DNA from: Lysinibacillus macroides
Lineage (GTDB): Bacteria > Bacillota > Bacilli > Bacillales_A > Planococcaceae
Length of the DNA: 64,000 nucleotides
Assembly: GCF_001281525.1 (NCBI RefSeq)
Contig: NZ_LGCI01000006.1
Location: 27,558-91,557, forward strand
Reading direction: 5' to 3'
The position numbers and the translations under genes were made by a program. Below, piece by piece: positions 17,943 to 27,857 of this stretch. The notes beneath the pieces are model-generated. The model saw nothing but the letters and a program-made list of their open reading frames with translations, did not search any database and was not told the DNA's origin. Positions within the stretch are counted from its first letter, which is position 1, and every line of letters begins with the position of its first letter.

Positions 17943-20357
17943 TTGTTACAAGTACTTTATATTTTCATGCCAATAGTAGCGGCTCTATTTGTGCCCCTTT
18001 TCTATAAACGCATGAAACATATTCACACAGGTTGGTTCGTTCTTGCTGTACCTGCTACACTTGCAATCATTTATGCAACCTATATTGCTCAAGTAGCCAA
18101 AGGAGAAGTGTTTACTGCAGAGCTGCCTTGGATTCCATCACTGGATATTTCGGTTATCTCTTATTTAGATGGACTTAGCTTATTATTCTCACTGCTAATT
18201 ACTGGCATCGGCTCCTTAGTTGTACTTTACTCTATTTTTTACTTAGACAAGCATAAAGAAAAATTACATAACTTTTATGTTTACTTACTGTTATTTATGT
18301 CTGCAATGTTGGGTGTTGTACAGTCGGACCATTTAATTACACTCTATTTCTTTTGGGAGCTCACATCGATTTCATCATTTTTACTGATCGGCTATTGGTA
18401 TACACGAGATGCCTCACGCCTAGGTGCATTAAAATCAATGTTGATTACAGTTGGTGGCGGCTTAATGATGCTAGGTGGGTTTGTTCTTCTTTATTTAATG
18501 GGTGGAACTTTTTCCATTCGTGAGCTGATTACAATGGCGCCTAATTTAGCAGAGCATCCTTTGTTTACCTGGTCATTACTATTATTACTGTTAGGTGCAT
18601 TTACAAAATCTGCGCAATTCCCATTTTACATTTGGCTACCAGATGCAATGGAAGCGCCAACACCTGTGAGTGCCTACCTTCACTCTGCCACAATGGTGAA
18701 AGCAGGTATTTATTTAGTTGCGCGCTTTACACCTATTTTTGCGGCGTCTGAGCTTTGGGTATGGCTGGTAACAGGCGTTGGTATTTTAACACTCTTCTGG
18801 GGTTCCTTCTTTGCTGTAAAGCAAACAGATTTAAAAGGAATTCTGGCGTTTTCTACAGTCAGTCAGCTTGGACTTATTATGTCATTGCTTGGGGCAAGCG
18901 CTGTTGCTTTTCATAGTAATGACTCTATCGATACGATTAAATATGCGGCTTTTGCTGCTATTTTCCACCTTATCAACCATGCAACCTTTAAAGGCAGCCT
19001 CTTTATGATTGCTGGGATTGTAGATCACGAAACAGGTACGCGTGATATTCGAAAGCTCGGAGGCTTAATGAGTATTATGCCCATTAGCTTTACTGTGGCC
19101 GCAATTGGAAGCTTATCAATGGCTGGTCTTCCACCATTTAACGGCTTTTTAAGTAAGGAAATGTTTTTAACAGCTATGCTGGCATTGCAAAATTTTGAAT
19201 TTTTCGGCTTTGATACTTGGGGTGCGCTTTTCCCAATTATCGCTTGGATTGCTAGCATTTTTACCTTTATTTATAGCTTTTATTTTGTCGCTAGAACATT
19301 TATGGGCAATTACAAACCAGAACAATTGCCACATCAGCCACATGAGGCGCCAATTGGTATGCTTATTTCACCAATACTTTTAGCAACGTGCGTAATTGTC
19401 ATCTTCTTTGTGCCAAACTTTATTGGTGATACCTTTGTAAAACCAGCTGTTCAAGCAATCCAACCATTTTTATATACAACCCCGCAAGATGTTGATATTT
19501 ATGTATCTGCTTGGCATGGACACATTACGCCTGAGCTATTAATGACGGTTGGCATTATTATTGTCGGTGTTTTATTATTTGTCACTTTACCAAAATGGCA
19601 GGGGCTGTATCGACGCTTCCCACAAGCGTTCACATTGAACAATGCTTATAACAAAATAATGCAGGGATTAGATGTTGGCTTAAATCGTCTATCACAGCGC
19701 TTTATGACGGAGTCTATGCGCCATTATTTACTCTATATGTTTAGTGGGATTACGATTATTGTGATCGGCTCTCTTTTTCTTAAAGATGCCTTTCGCATTG
19801 CTTGGCAGGAGACATCACCTATTCGACCATATGAGCTTATCCTAGCGGTGGTTTTAGTAATTGGCACAGCCATTGTGATCTTGGCAAAATCACGACTAAC
19901 AGCCATTATTGGGCTAGGTGCTGTCGGCTACACAGTCGCTTTATTCTTTGTTATTTTTAATGCACCTGATCTAGCCCTTACACAGCTTGTTATCGAAACG
20001 ATTTCAGTAGCCTTATTCTTAATGGCATTTTACCACCTACCGAAGCTTGGCAAACGTGAAGAACGGATGAAATTCCAATTAAATCGCGCTATTATCTCAA
20101 TTGCAGTCGGTATTATGGTGACTCTTGTTGCGCTGTCTGCTCATTCTCAAAAACTTATTCCATCCATCTCTAAATATTATGAGGAAACTGTTTATTCTTT
20201 AGCAGGTGGAGGCAATATTGTAAACGTGATTTTAGTAGACTATCGTGGCTTTGATACATTATTTGAAATTACAGTATTAGGCATTGCTGGCATGGGTATT
20301 TTAGCCATGATTAAATTACGTATGAATCGAAAGGAGAAAATACATGAAAACAAATGA
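17943..20357 (+). CDS. mrpA: Na+/H+ antiporter subunit A
   Basis: Largest subunit of the seven-part Mrp cation/proton antiporter, related to NuoL of complex I with a C-terminal MbhD/E-like extension. 804 residues, about 20 membrane helices. It carries the proton-channel core (conserved Glu in the LYFFWELTS segment, Lys in GAFTKSAQFPFYIWLPDAMEAPTPVSA, HATFK region). Start is TTG 17943 with an AAAGGAGG site. Overlaps mrpB by 14 bases. Works in pH homeostasis, Na+ and possibly bile or antibiotic resistance. Confidence 0.95.
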   Translation: MLQVLYIFMPIVAALFVPLFYKRMKHIHTGWFVLAVPATLAIIYATYIAQVAKGEVFTAELPWIPSLDISVISYLDGLSLLFSLLITGIGSLVVLYSIFYLDKHKEKLHNFYVYLLLFMSAMLGVVQSDHLITLYFFWELTSISSFLLIGYWYTRDASRLGALKSMLITVGGGLMMLGGFVLLYLMGGTFSIRELITMAPNLAEHPLFTWSLLLLLLGAFTKSAQFPFYIWLPDAMEAPTPVSAYLHSATMVKAGIYLVARFTPIFAASELWVWLVTGVGILTLFWGSFFAVKQTDLKGILAFSTVSQLGLIMSLLGASAVAFHSNDSIDTIKYAAFAAIFHLINHATFKGSLFMIAGIVDHETGTRDIRKLGGLMSIMPISFTVAAIGSLSMAGLPPFNGFLSKEMFLTAMLALQNFEFFGFDTWGALFPIIAWIASIFTFIYSFYFVARTFMGNYKPEQLPHQPHEAPIGMLISPILLATCVIVIFFVPNFIGDTFVKPAVQAIQPFLYTTPQDVDIYVSAWHGHITPELLMTVGIIIVGVLLFVTLPKWQGLYRRFPQAFTLNNAYNKIMQGLDVGLNRLSQRFMTESMRHYLLYMFSGITIIVIGSLFLKDAFRIAWQETSPIRPYELILAVVLVIGTAIVILAKSRLTAIIGLGAVGYTVALFFVIFNAPDLALTQLVIETISVALFLMAFYHLPKLGKREERMKFQLNRAIISIAVGIMVTLVALSAHSQKLIPSISKYYEETVYSLAGGGNIVNVILVDYRGFDTLFEITVLGIAGMGILAMIKLRMNRKEKIHENK

Positions 20358-20766
20358 TGTGATCATCCAGTTTACCGCTAAAATTGTATTCTTTATTATT
20401 TTCTTCTTCTCTATTCATATTTTTCTGGCGGGTCACTACACACCAGGAGGCGGCTTTGTTGGAGGACTATTAACATCAAGTGCCATTGTACTTTTGATCA
20501 TAACGTTTGATATTAATACAGTTCGTCATATTTTACCGATCAATTACACGTATTTTACTGCTGGTGGCTTACTGCTAGCTCTTGCAACAGCAGCATTTCC
20601 AATGTTTGTAGGCAAGCCATTTTTTACACATTTCTTTGATTATTTTGATTTACCATTGCTAGGCAAGCAGTCACTCCATACGGCTATGCTGTTTGATACT
20701 GGCGTCTATTTGGTTGTTGTTGGCGTTACGATGACCATTATTCAAACGATTGGGGAGGATGAATAA
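20344..20766 (+). CDS. mrpB: Na+/H+ antiporter subunit B
   Basis: 140 residues, four hydrophobic segments, with the family motif HYTPGGGFVGGLL near residue 31. A MnhB-type subunit that packs beside MrpA in the membrane complex. Starts inside the end of mrpA with an AAAGGAG site, and its TAA shares a base with the mrpC ATG (TAATG), so translation is coupled. Confidence 0.95.
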   Translation: MKTNDVIIQFTAKIVFFIIFFFSIHIFLAGHYTPGGGFVGGLLTSSAIVLLIITFDINTVRHILPINYTYFTAGGLLLALATAAFPMFVGKPFFTHFFDYFDLPLLGKQSLHTAMLFDTGVYLVVVGVTMTIIQTIGEDE

Positions 20767-21107
20767 TGGAAATAATTATGGCCTTTGTCATTGGCTTTCT
20801 CTTTATGGCAGCTGTCTATTTGATGCTGTCAAAAAGTTTATTACGCATTATTATTGGTACAGGCTTATTAAGTCATGGAGCACATTTGCTTATTTTAACG
20901 ATGGGTGGTCTTGGCGGAGAGGCTCCTCCTGTTTTAAGCGAGGGTGCTAAAACATTCGCTGATCCCTTACCACAGGCACTTATTTTAACAGCGATTGTTA
21001 TTAGCTTTGGGGTAACAGCATTTTTCCTTGTTCTTGCTTATCGTTCCTATCAAGAGCTAAAAACAGATGATATTAGTCTAATGAGAGGAAGTGACGAGGA
21101 TGAATAA
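20766..21107 (+). CDS. mrpC: Na+/H+ antiporter subunit C
   Basis: 113 residues, three helices, homologous to NuoK. Helices 1 and 2 (FVIGFLFMAAVYLMLSK and GLLSHGAHLLILTMGG) carry the conserved loop segments, and DPLPQALILTAIVISFGVTAF is the typical third helix. Overlaps mrpD by eight bases. Part of the mrp operon. Confidence 0.95.
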   Translation: MEIIMAFVIGFLFMAAVYLMLSKSLLRIIIGTGLLSHGAHLLILTMGGLGGEAPPVLSEGAKTFADPLPQALILTAIVISFGVTAFFLVLAYRSYQELKTDDISLMRGSDEDE

Positions 21108-22587
21108 CTTCCTTCTACTGCCTATTATCATCCCATTTTTCTTTGGGATTATTTTAATGCTTGGCAGAAAAAATTTAACCTATCAACGCGGATTTGCCTT
21201 ACTAGGCGTGGGACTTGCCCTTATTTCAGCCCTTACGCTTCTTTTCAAAGTAAAGCATGACGGCATCCAAAAGGTAACATTTGGCGATTGGCCTGTACCT
21301 TATGGGATTACAATGGTTTCTGATATGGTGTCTGTATTGCTCGTTACAACAACATTGCTTATTGCTCTTTTTGTTGTATGGTATGGCTTTGGCTCCATTA
21401 CGAAGGAACGGGAACACTTCTTTTATTATCCTGGCATTATGTTTATTTTAACAGGGGTCAATGGAGCATTTACAACGGGTGATATTTTTAACCTCTTTGT
21501 ATTCTTTGAAGTCTTATTAATGGCGTCCTATTTACTCATTGTGCTTGGGGGAGAAAAGGGTCAGCTAAAAGGGTCGATTAAATATATTTTAATTAATGTG
21601 ATTTCATCTGCTCTCTTCGTCATTACAGTTGCCTTTTTATATTCTGTAGTTGGTACATTAAATATGGCAGATATTGCTGTGAAAATAGCGGATATTCAGC
21701 AGCCAGGCATTATTACGGTCATCGCTGTCCTCTTTTTAATGGTCTTTGGCTTAAAAGCAGCGATTTTCCCCTTATATTTCTGGCTACCAACTTCTTATGC
21801 AGCAGCACCGATTCCTGTGCTAACCCTATTTGGTGCGCTACTAACGAAAGTCGGGGTATATGCGATTACCCGCACCTATACATTGTTTTTTGTGCATGAT
21901 TTATCATACACGCATCATTTACTGATGGTGCTAGCTATAGCTACAATTATAGCTGGCTGTATTGGGGCACTCGCTTATTTTGATGTCAAGCTTATTATTA
22001 TCTACAATATTGTCATTGCAGTAGGTGTTATTTTATTTGGGGTTTCCCAAATGAATGAGGTTGCCTTAAAAGGAGCAATGTTTTATTTTATTCACGATAT
22101 GTTAATTAAGGCAGCGCTCTTTATGTTAATCGGGATTGTTATTTATATTACAGGTACATCCGATTTGCGTAAGATGGGTGGACTCATTAAGAAATATCCT
22201 GTTCTTGGCTGGAGCTATTTAATTGCAGCCTTTGGCCTAGCAGGTATTCCACCGCTTAGTGGCTTTGTTGGCAAGCTATTAATTGTCCAAGGTGGCTTTG
22301 AGGCTGGTAGCATGTGGGGCAGTATTTTTATCTTAGCCTCCTCACTGCTTGTGTTATTGTCAGTGATTCGTATTTTTATCTATGCCTTTTGGGGTGAAGA
22401 AAAAGAAACAAACGCTGCTGTCGATCAAAAGGTTTATAAAATGCTATTTATACCTACTGCCCTGTTAGTATGCATCAGCGTGGCATATGGTGTTGGCTCC
22501 GAATGGATTACACCATTTATGGATGATGCCGCAAAATTATTAAATGATCCATCTATTTATATAGATGCTGTGATGAAGGAGGATTAA
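21100..22587 (+). CDS. mrpD: Na+/H+ antiporter subunit D
   Basis: Antiporter-like subunit related to NuoM/NuoN, about 495 residues and 14 helices. Conserved Glu in the FFEVLLMASY helix and Lys in GLKAAIFPLYFWLPTSYAAAPIPV mark the ion path. ATG 21100 overlaps the mrpC stop and follows a GAGG site; GTG 21091 is a weaker alternative. Confidence 0.95.
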   Translation: MNNFLLLPIIIPFFFGIILMLGRKNLTYQRGFALLGVGLALISALTLLFKVKHDGIQKVTFGDWPVPYGITMVSDMVSVLLVTTTLLIALFVVWYGFGSITKEREHFFYYPGIMFILTGVNGAFTTGDIFNLFVFFEVLLMASYLLIVLGGEKGQLKGSIKYILINVISSALFVITVAFLYSVVGTLNMADIAVKIADIQQPGIITVIAVLFLMVFGLKAAIFPLYFWLPTSYAAAPIPVLTLFGALLTKVGVYAITRTYTLFFVHDLSYTHHLLMVLAIATIIAGCIGALAYFDVKLIIIYNIVIAVGVILFGVSQMNEVALKGAMFYFIHDMLIKAALFMLIGIVIYITGTSDLRKMGGLIKKYPVLGWSYLIAAFGLAGIPPLSGFVGKLLIVQGGFEAGSMWGSIFILASSLLVLLSVIRIFIYAFWGEEKETNAAVDQKVYKMLFIPTALLVCISVAYGVGSEWITPFMDDAAKLLNDPSIYIDAVMKED

Positions 22588-22591
22588 GACG

Positions 22592-23071
22592 GTGGCATTT
22601 CAAATCATTTTAAACTTTGTACTTGCCTTTGTATGGATGTTCCTATCCTCTAATTACACAGCAGCAGGCTTTATTATTGGGTTCCTACTAGGTATTATTT
22701 TACTGATGATGATGCGACGCTTTTTCACTTCACGCCTTTATATTTACCGTATATGGGCCATTATTAAACTAACCTTGCTATTCTTTAAAGAATTAGTATT
22801 AGCCAATGTTCAAGTACTTCGAGTTGTTTTAAAGCCAGAGCTAGATATGCAGCCCGCCTTTTTTGCCTATCCTACTGTTTTAAAGCAAGACTGGGAAATC
22901 ACGCTATTATCCAGCTTAATTACGTTAACACCAGGAACAGTGGTCGTGCATGTATCTGATGATGCTAAAACGTTGTATATCCATGCGATTGATATTAGTG
23001 ATGTAGATGAGGCGATTGCTGCGATTCACGATTCATTTGAGAAAGCTATTTTGGAGGTGAGTAAATCATGA
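22592..23071 (+). CDS. mrpE: Na+/H+ antiporter subunit E
   Basis: 159 residues: two or three N-terminal membrane segments, then a cytoplasmic domain with the family motif SLITLTPGTVVV and a VHVSDDAKTLYIHAID strand region. Start is GTG 22592 after a GGAGG site; ends in ATGA overlap with mrpF. Required for stable Mrp complex assembly in studied relatives. Confidence 0.94.
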   Translation: MAFQIILNFVLAFVWMFLSSNYTAAGFIIGFLLGIILLMMMRRFFTSRLYIYRIWAIIKLTLLFFKELVLANVQVLRVVLKPELDMQPAFFAYPTVLKQDWEITLLSSLITLTPGTVVVHVSDDAKTLYIHAIDISDVDEAIAAIHDSFEKAILEVSKS

Positions 23072-23349
23072 CAATCTTTATTATCGCTGTCATTGTAGTG
23101 ATTTGCTTATCAATGATTGGGGTTATTTATCGTATGATTAAAGGCCCTGCTGCATCAGACCGTGTTGTTGCACTGGATTCACTTGGTGTATCACTGATTT
23201 CGCTTATTGGGCTGTTTTCGATATTAGTAGAAACAAGCTTTTTCCTTGAAATTATTTTATTGCTAGCAATCTTATCGTTTATCGGTACAGTGGCTTTCTC
23301 TAAATTTATAGAGAAAGGAGATATCTTAAAACGTGACAATTCTCGCTAA
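23068..23349 (+). CDS. mrpF: Na+/H+ antiporter subunit F
   Basis: 93 residues, three membrane helices, with the conserved YRMIKGPAASDRVVALD loop after helix 1. Overlaps mrpE by four bases (ATGA) and mrpG by 17. MrpF relatives have been linked to Na+ and cholate export as part of the complex. Confidence 0.94.
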   Translation: MTIFIIAVIVVICLSMIGVIYRMIKGPAASDRVVALDSLGVSLISLIGLFSILVETSFFLEIILLLAILSFIGTVAFSKFIEKGDILKRDNSR

Positions 23350-23701
23350 TAGTTTAGTTATCTTTTTTATTACCGTTGGGGTACTCTTTATTGTGGTCAC
23401 TGCTATTGGGCTTATTCGTTTACCTGATCTGTACACACGTGCCCATGCTGCCTCTAAAAGTGCAACGCTTGGGGTGATGTGTGTATTAATCGGTGTATTC
23501 TTTCACTTTTGGTTAATTGAGGGTCATTTTAATCCACGTATTTTACTAGGGGTATTATTCTTGTTTATTACAGGTCCTGTCGGCGGACATATTATGACGC
23601 GCTCCTCCTACATCGCTGGCGTCAAACCCTGGAAAGGAACTGTACGTGACGAGCTAGGTCCTGAAATTGAAAGAATGAAGAAGGAGCAAAATATTAAATA
23701 A
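23333..23701 (+). CDS. mrpG: Na+/H+ antiporter subunit G
   Basis: 122 residues with three helices and the family motif GLIRLPDLYTRAHAASKSATLG. Start is GTG 23333 inside the end of mrpF, after an AAAGGAG site. Last gene of the operon, closed by the terminator at 23709-23744. Confidence 0.94.
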   Translation: MTILANSLVIFFITVGVLFIVVTAIGLIRLPDLYTRAHAASKSATLGVMCVLIGVFFHFWLIEGHFNPRILLGVLFLFITGPVGGHIMTRSSYIAGVKPWKGTVRDELGPEIERMKKEQNIK

Positions 23702-23708
23702 TCCATAA

Positions 23709-23744
23709 GAAAGCTGCCCGATACATAGAGATCGAGCAGCTTTT
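23709..23744. terminator. terminator between mrpG and cysC
   Basis: Stem AAAGCTGCCCGAT / ATCGAGCAGCTTT with one mismatch, T run to the right. Convergent genes end on both sides. Confidence 0.85.
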
Positions 23745-23751
23745 GGTTTGC

Positions 23752-24345
23752 TTAAATATAGCCTTTATCTGTTAAAATCTGTGTAAGCTGTTGAGCGCAC
23801 TCTTCAATAGAATATTGCTCTGTATTTAAGGTGATTTCTGGATTTTCTGGCTCCTCATACGGCGCGCTAATACCTGTAAAGTTAGGGATTTCTGCATTTC
23901 TTGCCTTTTTATATAAACCCTTTGGATCTCTTTGTTCACAAGTTTCCACGGAACATTTTACATAAACCTCAATAAATTCACCATCCGCTACAAGCTTACG
24001 CACAACTTCACGATCCTCACGATAAGGAGAAATAAACGCTGTTAAAACAATTTGACCGCTTTCCACAAACAGCTTTGCAACTTCTCCGATACGGCGGATA
24101 TTCTCCTTTCTTCCTACCTCATCAAAGCCTAAATCCTTATTTAAGCCATGACGTACATTATCACCGTCTAATACAAATGCTTGATTACCGCTTTCAAATA
24201 ATTGACGAGCAAATGCATTGGCTACAGATGATTTTCCTGAGGCAGATAAGCCCGTAAACCATAAAATAAAGCTTTGATGTTTATTTTTTGAACGACGCTC
24301 CTCTTTTGTAATGGAGGCTTCATGCCAAACTATATTTGAACTCAT
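23752..24345 (-). CDS. cysC: adenylylsulfate kinase
   Basis: Phosphorylates adenylyl sulfate (APS) to PAPS with ATP. 197 residues with Walker [10 protein letters not shown] near 33-41, [19 protein letters not shown] and the [19 protein letters not shown] lid segment, all typical of APS kinase. Overlaps sat by four bases (ATGA), so the two are translated together. Last gene of the cysH-cysP-sat-cysC operon. Since the reductase here has an iron-sulfur signature and may use APS directly, the kinase may give flexibility rather than be essential. Confidence 0.95.
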   Translation of the reverse strand: MSSNIVWHEASITKEERRSKNKHQSFILWFTGLSASGKSSVANAFARQLFESGNQAFVLDGDNVRHGLNKDLGFDEVGRKENIRRIGEVAKLFVESGQIVLTAFISPYREDREVVRKLVADGEFIEVYVKCSVETCEQRDPKGLYKKARNAEIPNFTGISAPYEEPENPEITLNTEQYSIEECAQQLTQILTDKGYI

Positions 24346-25481
24346 TTTACTGCCTCCTTACGCATACCCTTAATTAATATATCTACTACTTCCTTACGAC
24401 TAAAGGTAGTTGGTGGCACTTCACCATTGCGTAGCATTTCACGTACTTTTGTACCTGATAAGATGACATGTGCAGTGCTATCATGTGGACAAGTTTTTGT
24501 TGTAGCCATCCCTTCACATTTTTTGCAGTAGAAGCTATGCTCAAACTTTAATGGCACAATGCCCAACTCATCCTCTGTAAATTGTTCAAAGATTTTTTGT
24601 GCATCATATGTGCCGTAGTAATCACCCACACCTGCATGGTCACGACCAACGATAAAATGCGTACAGCCATAATTTTTTCGAACAAGTGCATGGAAAATAG
24701 CTTCCTTTGGTCCCGCATAACGCATAGCTGCTGGGAATACCCCTAATTGCACGCGGCTTTCTGGATAGTAGTTTTGCAGTAATACCTCATAGCTTTCCAT
24801 ACGAATAGCTGCAGAAACATCATCTGACTTTGTTTCACCAACAAGTGGATTTAAGAATAAGCCATCAATCGTTTCAAGTGCCGCCTTTTGAATATATTCA
24901 TGTGCGCGATGCACTGGATTACGTGTTTGGAAGCCAACAATTGTTTTCCAGCCTTTTTCTGCGAACAATTGACGTGTTTCAACTGGATCAAATGAATAGG
25001 CAGGGAACTTTTGAGCAATACGTTTTACTAATGTAATTTTGCCGCCAACATAAATCGCAGGACGTTCATATAGCTTTTGAACACCAGGGTGTGCTAAATC
25101 CTCTGTACCATAGACAAGTAAAGCCTCTTTTCTCTTATTTGGCTCATAAATATCTGCTACTTGAATCACACCATAAACTTCATGATGATAAACTAATTTT
25201 ACCTCGTCGCCAGCCTGTAGCGTTGCTGCCTTCTCCTTTGTTACAGGTAATGTAATCGGAATGCTCCACACAACGTCTGATGCTAAACGACTTTGTTCCA
25301 CAACTGATTCGTAGTCCTCTTGTGTTAAAAAGCCTTCAATTGGGCTATAGCCACCTATTGCAATTAATTCGAGGTCACTAAGTGAAATCGCGTCCAGCTC
25401 AATCTCCTTGCGAATAGCTGTCAAATCTTTCTCAGGGTTAAATGCCTGTACAAGTAATCCACCATGTGGTTGTAAACTCAT
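24342..25481 (-). CDS. sat: sulfate adenylyltransferase (ATP sulfurylase)
   Basis: Joins sulfate and ATP to form APS and pyrophosphate, the first activation step. 379 residues, standard for the monofunctional homo-oligomeric Sat. Motifs: the substrate loop [12 protein letters not shown] near 197-208, [16 protein letters not shown], and a CxxC...C zinc-type cluster ([14 protein letters not shown]) typical of bacterial Sat. AGGAGG ribosome site precedes the ATG. Confidence 0.96.
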   Translation of the reverse strand: MSLQPHGGLLVQAFNPEKDLTAIRKEIELDAISLSDLELIAIGGYSPIEGFLTQEDYESVVEQSRLASDVVWSIPITLPVTKEKAATLQAGDEVKLVYHHEVYGVIQVADIYEPNKRKEALLVYGTEDLAHPGVQKLYERPAIYVGGKITLVKRIAQKFPAYSFDPVETRQLFAEKGWKTIVGFQTRNPVHRAHEYIQKAALETIDGLFLNPLVGETKSDDVSAAIRMESYEVLLQNYYPESRVQLGVFPAAMRYAGPKEAIFHALVRKNYGCTHFIVGRDHAGVGDYYGTYDAQKIFEQFTEDELGIVPLKFEHSFYCKKCEGMATTKTCPHDSTAHVILSGTKVREMLRNGEVPPTTFSRKEVVDILIKGMRKEAVK

Positions 25482-25538
25482 TTTAATTTCCTCCTAAATC
25501 TAGTTAAATACTATGTTTTTTAATGACAATAAGCTATG

Positions 25539-26603
25539 TTAAATACCTTCTCCTGCATCATAAATAGATTGCTCTTCTTCACGCATCATACGCATTAAGC
25601 TTATGACACCGAGCGTTCCAATAATAATGCTACCAATTAGAACAATAGCATAGAGATCCTTTTCCAAAAATAACTGGACTAAAAAATACGAAATGGCTAA
25701 TGAAAAAATTGGTGAAACAATCCAAATACGAAGTATCTTTTTCACAATATTCTTATGGAAAATTTGTGCCCCATTTTGCGCCATTCCCATACCAATAATA
25801 GATGAAGATGTTACTTGTGTAAGCGGCACTGGAAGCCCAAATATCGAGCTAATCCCAACCAACAGTGCACCTGTACTGGAAATTAAAATTCCCTCAGCCT
25901 TCTTAAAGCGCATAATTTTTTTACCATTTGTTTCAAGCACTCGTTTTCCAAGTAATATAGCTCCAATCGCAACAAAAGCCCCGCCAAGCACAATACCTGT
26001 TGTCACATCCATCATACCAGCACCAACGAGTGGCCCAACTGCATTGGCAACGTTGTTCATCCCTGCTGAAAAAGCCTCAAAAAATCCCGCTAATATCAAA
26101 AGAATAGTCAAAATTGGGCGATCTTTTAATAATCCCTTGCCTTGTAATTTGTATAATAGTCGCCCAAATACAAGGGCAATCACAAAGGCTACAATCGGCA
26201 CAATCACCCAAAATGACATAATGACAAGTAAGGATTTTACAAATAATACTTTGTAAGCAATCCCTACACCAACAACAGCACCTACCGTTACTTCACTTGT
26301 TGATAACGGTATACCTAAAAGGTTGGCGAAAAATAGTGAGCTTGTGGCAGAAATTAAAATAATAATAACGACCTTCACCGTAATATACTCTGTAGGCATA
26401 ATACCTGAGCTAATTGTTTTAACCACTTCTCCTCCGCCTAATACAGCACCGCTATAGACACCAATTGCGCACAATAGTAAGGCTTGCCAAGCTTTTTTAA
26501 TAGCACCTGCGCCATAAGCAACCCCCATAGAAGCGGCTGCTCCACTTGCACCTATATTCATCGCAAAAAATAAGCTAATCGCTATTGCAAAATATTCAAG
26601 CAT
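25539..26603 (-). CDS. cysP: sulfate permease of the PiT family
   Basis: 354 residues with about 11 membrane helices and the duplicated PiT signatures (GANNxA-like: FFAMNIGASGAAASMGVAYGA at the N terminus and EAFSAGMNNVANAVGPLVGAG in the middle). In B. subtilis the homologue in this exact operon position (between cysH and sat) transports sulfate rather than phosphate, so function is assigned from context. It is a second sulfate uptake route beside sbp-cysTWA. Confidence 0.88.
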   Translation of the reverse strand: MLEYFAIAISLFFAMNIGASGAAASMGVAYGAGAIKKAWQALLLCAIGVYSGAVLGGGEVVKTISSGIMPTEYITVKVVIIILISATSSLFFANLLGIPLSTSEVTVGAVVGVGIAYKVLFVKSLLVIMSFWVIVPIVAFVIALVFGRLLYKLQGKGLLKDRPILTILLILAGFFEAFSAGMNNVANAVGPLVGAGMMDVTTGIVLGGAFVAIGAILLGKRVLETNGKKIMRFKKAEGILISSTGALLVGISSIFGLPVPLTQVTSSSIIGMGMAQNGAQIFHKNIVKKILRIWIVSPIFSLAISYFLVQLFLEKDLYAIVLIGSIIIGTLGVISLMRMMREEEQSIYDAGEGI

Positions 26604-26615
26604 GGCACAACTCCT

Positions 26616-27317
26616 TTACTCATGTAATCCGCATTCTGTTTTACCAGAACCTTGCCATCTGCCTGAACGTAAATCCTCCATCGTAAAGGCCGGCTTTGTA
26701 CAATGCTCACAGCCAATACTTGGATAACCTTGATCATGCAATGGATTGTACGGCAAATCATGCTTTGAAACATAACGCCAAACGTCCTTCCAAGTCCAAT
26801 GAATAAGTGGACATACCTTAATTGACTGAAATTTATCGTCACGATTAAGGAAGTTTGTTTTTTGGCGTGTTGGTGATTGTTCACGGCGAAGGCCTGATAT
26901 CCAAGCCTTTGTACCTGATAATGCTTCATATAAAGGCTTAATCTTCCGAATATCACAGCATTGATTTGGATTCGATTGCCATAGCTCAGCACCATACTGA
27001 GCCGCCTGTTGTTCAAGCGTAAGTGCAGGCTTCTTCATCACAATATTTAATTGTGAATATTTTTCTTTGACACGATTAATCGTCTCATATGTTTCTTTAA
27101 AATGAACATCTGTATCTAAAAAGACAATGGTGGCATCAGGCTTTACCTTTGAAATAAGATCAATTAAAACAATGCCCTCAATGCCAAAGCTACATGCATA
27201 AACGATGTCATCCCCATATTCCTGATAGCTCCATCGTAAAACCTCCAGTGCAGCCTTATACGTTTCATCAACCTGAAAATCAATGGTTGGCTCCTGCCAA
27301 GTTGCGTATGTTAACAT
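26616..27317 (-). CDS. cysH: phosphoadenylyl/adenylyl-sulfate reductase
   Basis: Reduces activated sulfate to sulfite with thioredoxin. 233 residues from ATG 27317 (GAGGGGG site six bases upstream). The alternative long start at 27362 runs into the leader hairpin and is rejected. SFGIEG (43-48) is the PP-loop, and Cys229 in the C-terminal ECGLHE is the catalytic cysteine. Cys120-Cys121 and Cys203/Cys206 form the CC...CxxC pattern that binds a 4Fe-4S cluster, typical of enzymes that can use APS. First gene of the operon, preceded by the attenuator-like leader at 27337-27416. Confidence 0.95.
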   Translation of the reverse strand: MLTYATWQEPTIDFQVDETYKAALEVLRWSYQEYGDDIVYACSFGIEGIVLIDLISKVKPDATIVFLDTDVHFKETYETINRVKEKYSQLNIVMKKPALTLEQQAAQYGAELWQSNPNQCCDIRKIKPLYEALSGTKAWISGLRREQSPTRQKTNFLNRDDKFQSIKVCPLIHWTWKDVWRYVSKHDLPYNPLHDQGYPSIGCEHCTKPAFTMEDLRSGRWQGSGKTECGLHE

Positions 27318-27336
27318 CAAATCCCCCTCACTTGCG

Positions 27337-27416
27337 AAAAAAGGCGTTCTAACAGAAGACACCGTAAAACAGGTCCTTGTTAAAACGCCTCTAGTTTAAC
27401 TAGTCAGCTCATTATT
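27337..27416 (-). ncRNA. cysH leader: attenuator / riboswitch candidate (copy A)
   Basis: Reading leftward: AATAAT, then GCTGA (27408-27404), a hairpin CTAGT-TAA-ACTAG, AGGC (27390-27387), then an intrinsic terminator. The terminator has a 12-bp stem GGCGTTTTAACA / TGTTAGAACGCC and ends in six Ts at 27342-27337, before the cysH ribosome site. The same layout precedes sumT (45879-45959) and sbp (27910-27979). Confidence 0.65.
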
Positions 27417-27461
27417 TTATGATTGCTCACTATTTCATGTCACAATCGCTTTTCTTATTTA

Positions 27462-27495
27462 ATAATATATAACACAGTACACCAAGTAGTCAACT
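27462..27495 (-). promoter_or_regulatory. cysH operon promoter
   Basis: Leftward TTGACT and TATATT separated by 18 bases (or TATATA at 16). The spacer and -10 share a TACTG..G.TTATATATTATT string with the sumT promoter, so both may also bind a common factor. Confidence 0.55.
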
Positions 27496-27564
27496 AGGTT
27501 TTTTATTTTTTTGAATTTTAACGCTTTTTTCGATTATCCCTCTCAAAGCGGTACATGTTTTGTT

Positions 27565-27715
27565 GAGCAAGTTCTACACACTTTTGAGCGCTTTCTCTCA
27601 CTTTTTGAGCGCTCTCTCACAATTTTTGAGCGCATCCTCCCACTTTTGAGCGTTCTCTCTCCTTTTTTGAGCGAGTCCTCCTCGCTTTTGAGCGCATCCC
27701 TCACACTTCCGAGCG
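27565..27715. repeat. 21-bp tandem repeat array (eight copies)
   Basis: The core TTTTGAGCG recurs with GAGCG (GAGCA in the first) starting at 27565, 27586, 27607, 27628, 27648, 27669, 27690 and 27711. The step is 21 bases except one of 20. Linkers are C/T-rich (CTCTCTCAC-like). The array lies between the divergent cysH and sbp promoters. Open frames across it on either strand encode only seven-residue repeats and have no ribosome site; I treat them as non-coding. Confidence 0.8.
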
Positions 27716-27857
27716 AACTTACACTCTTTTTTGCGCGACAACAGCGATCCACCAGAATTGAAGATTCATTTGATTTCTCCTTTACAACCTCCCACCCTAT
27801 TCCATATTGTTACTACAAAATTTAACACCCATCAATAATTATTTTCAAAATTCCTTG

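Noticed and set aside
25693-26256. 187-residue antisense frame to cysP
   Set aside because: Antisense shadow of a hydrophobic gene, Pro/Ile/Thr-rich composition, no ribosome site.
26582-27016. 144-residue frame overlapping cysH
   Set aside because: Shadow of cysH in another frame; no ribosome site and no family pattern.
27337-27416. S-box (SAM) or T-box riboswitch before cysH
   Set aside because: No AGAGGTGGAGGGACTGGCCC-like core and no AGGGTGGNACCGCG box; the shared GCTGA-hairpin-AGGC layout is different.
27565-27715. CRISPR array
   Set aside because: Units are 21 bp in tandem with no 30-40 bp unique spacers and no cas genes.
27511-27825. Open frames across the 21-bp array as a repeat protein
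   Set aside because: Both strands are open only because the period is a multiple of three; no ribosome site, one 20-bp step shifts the motif reading, and composition is non-coding.
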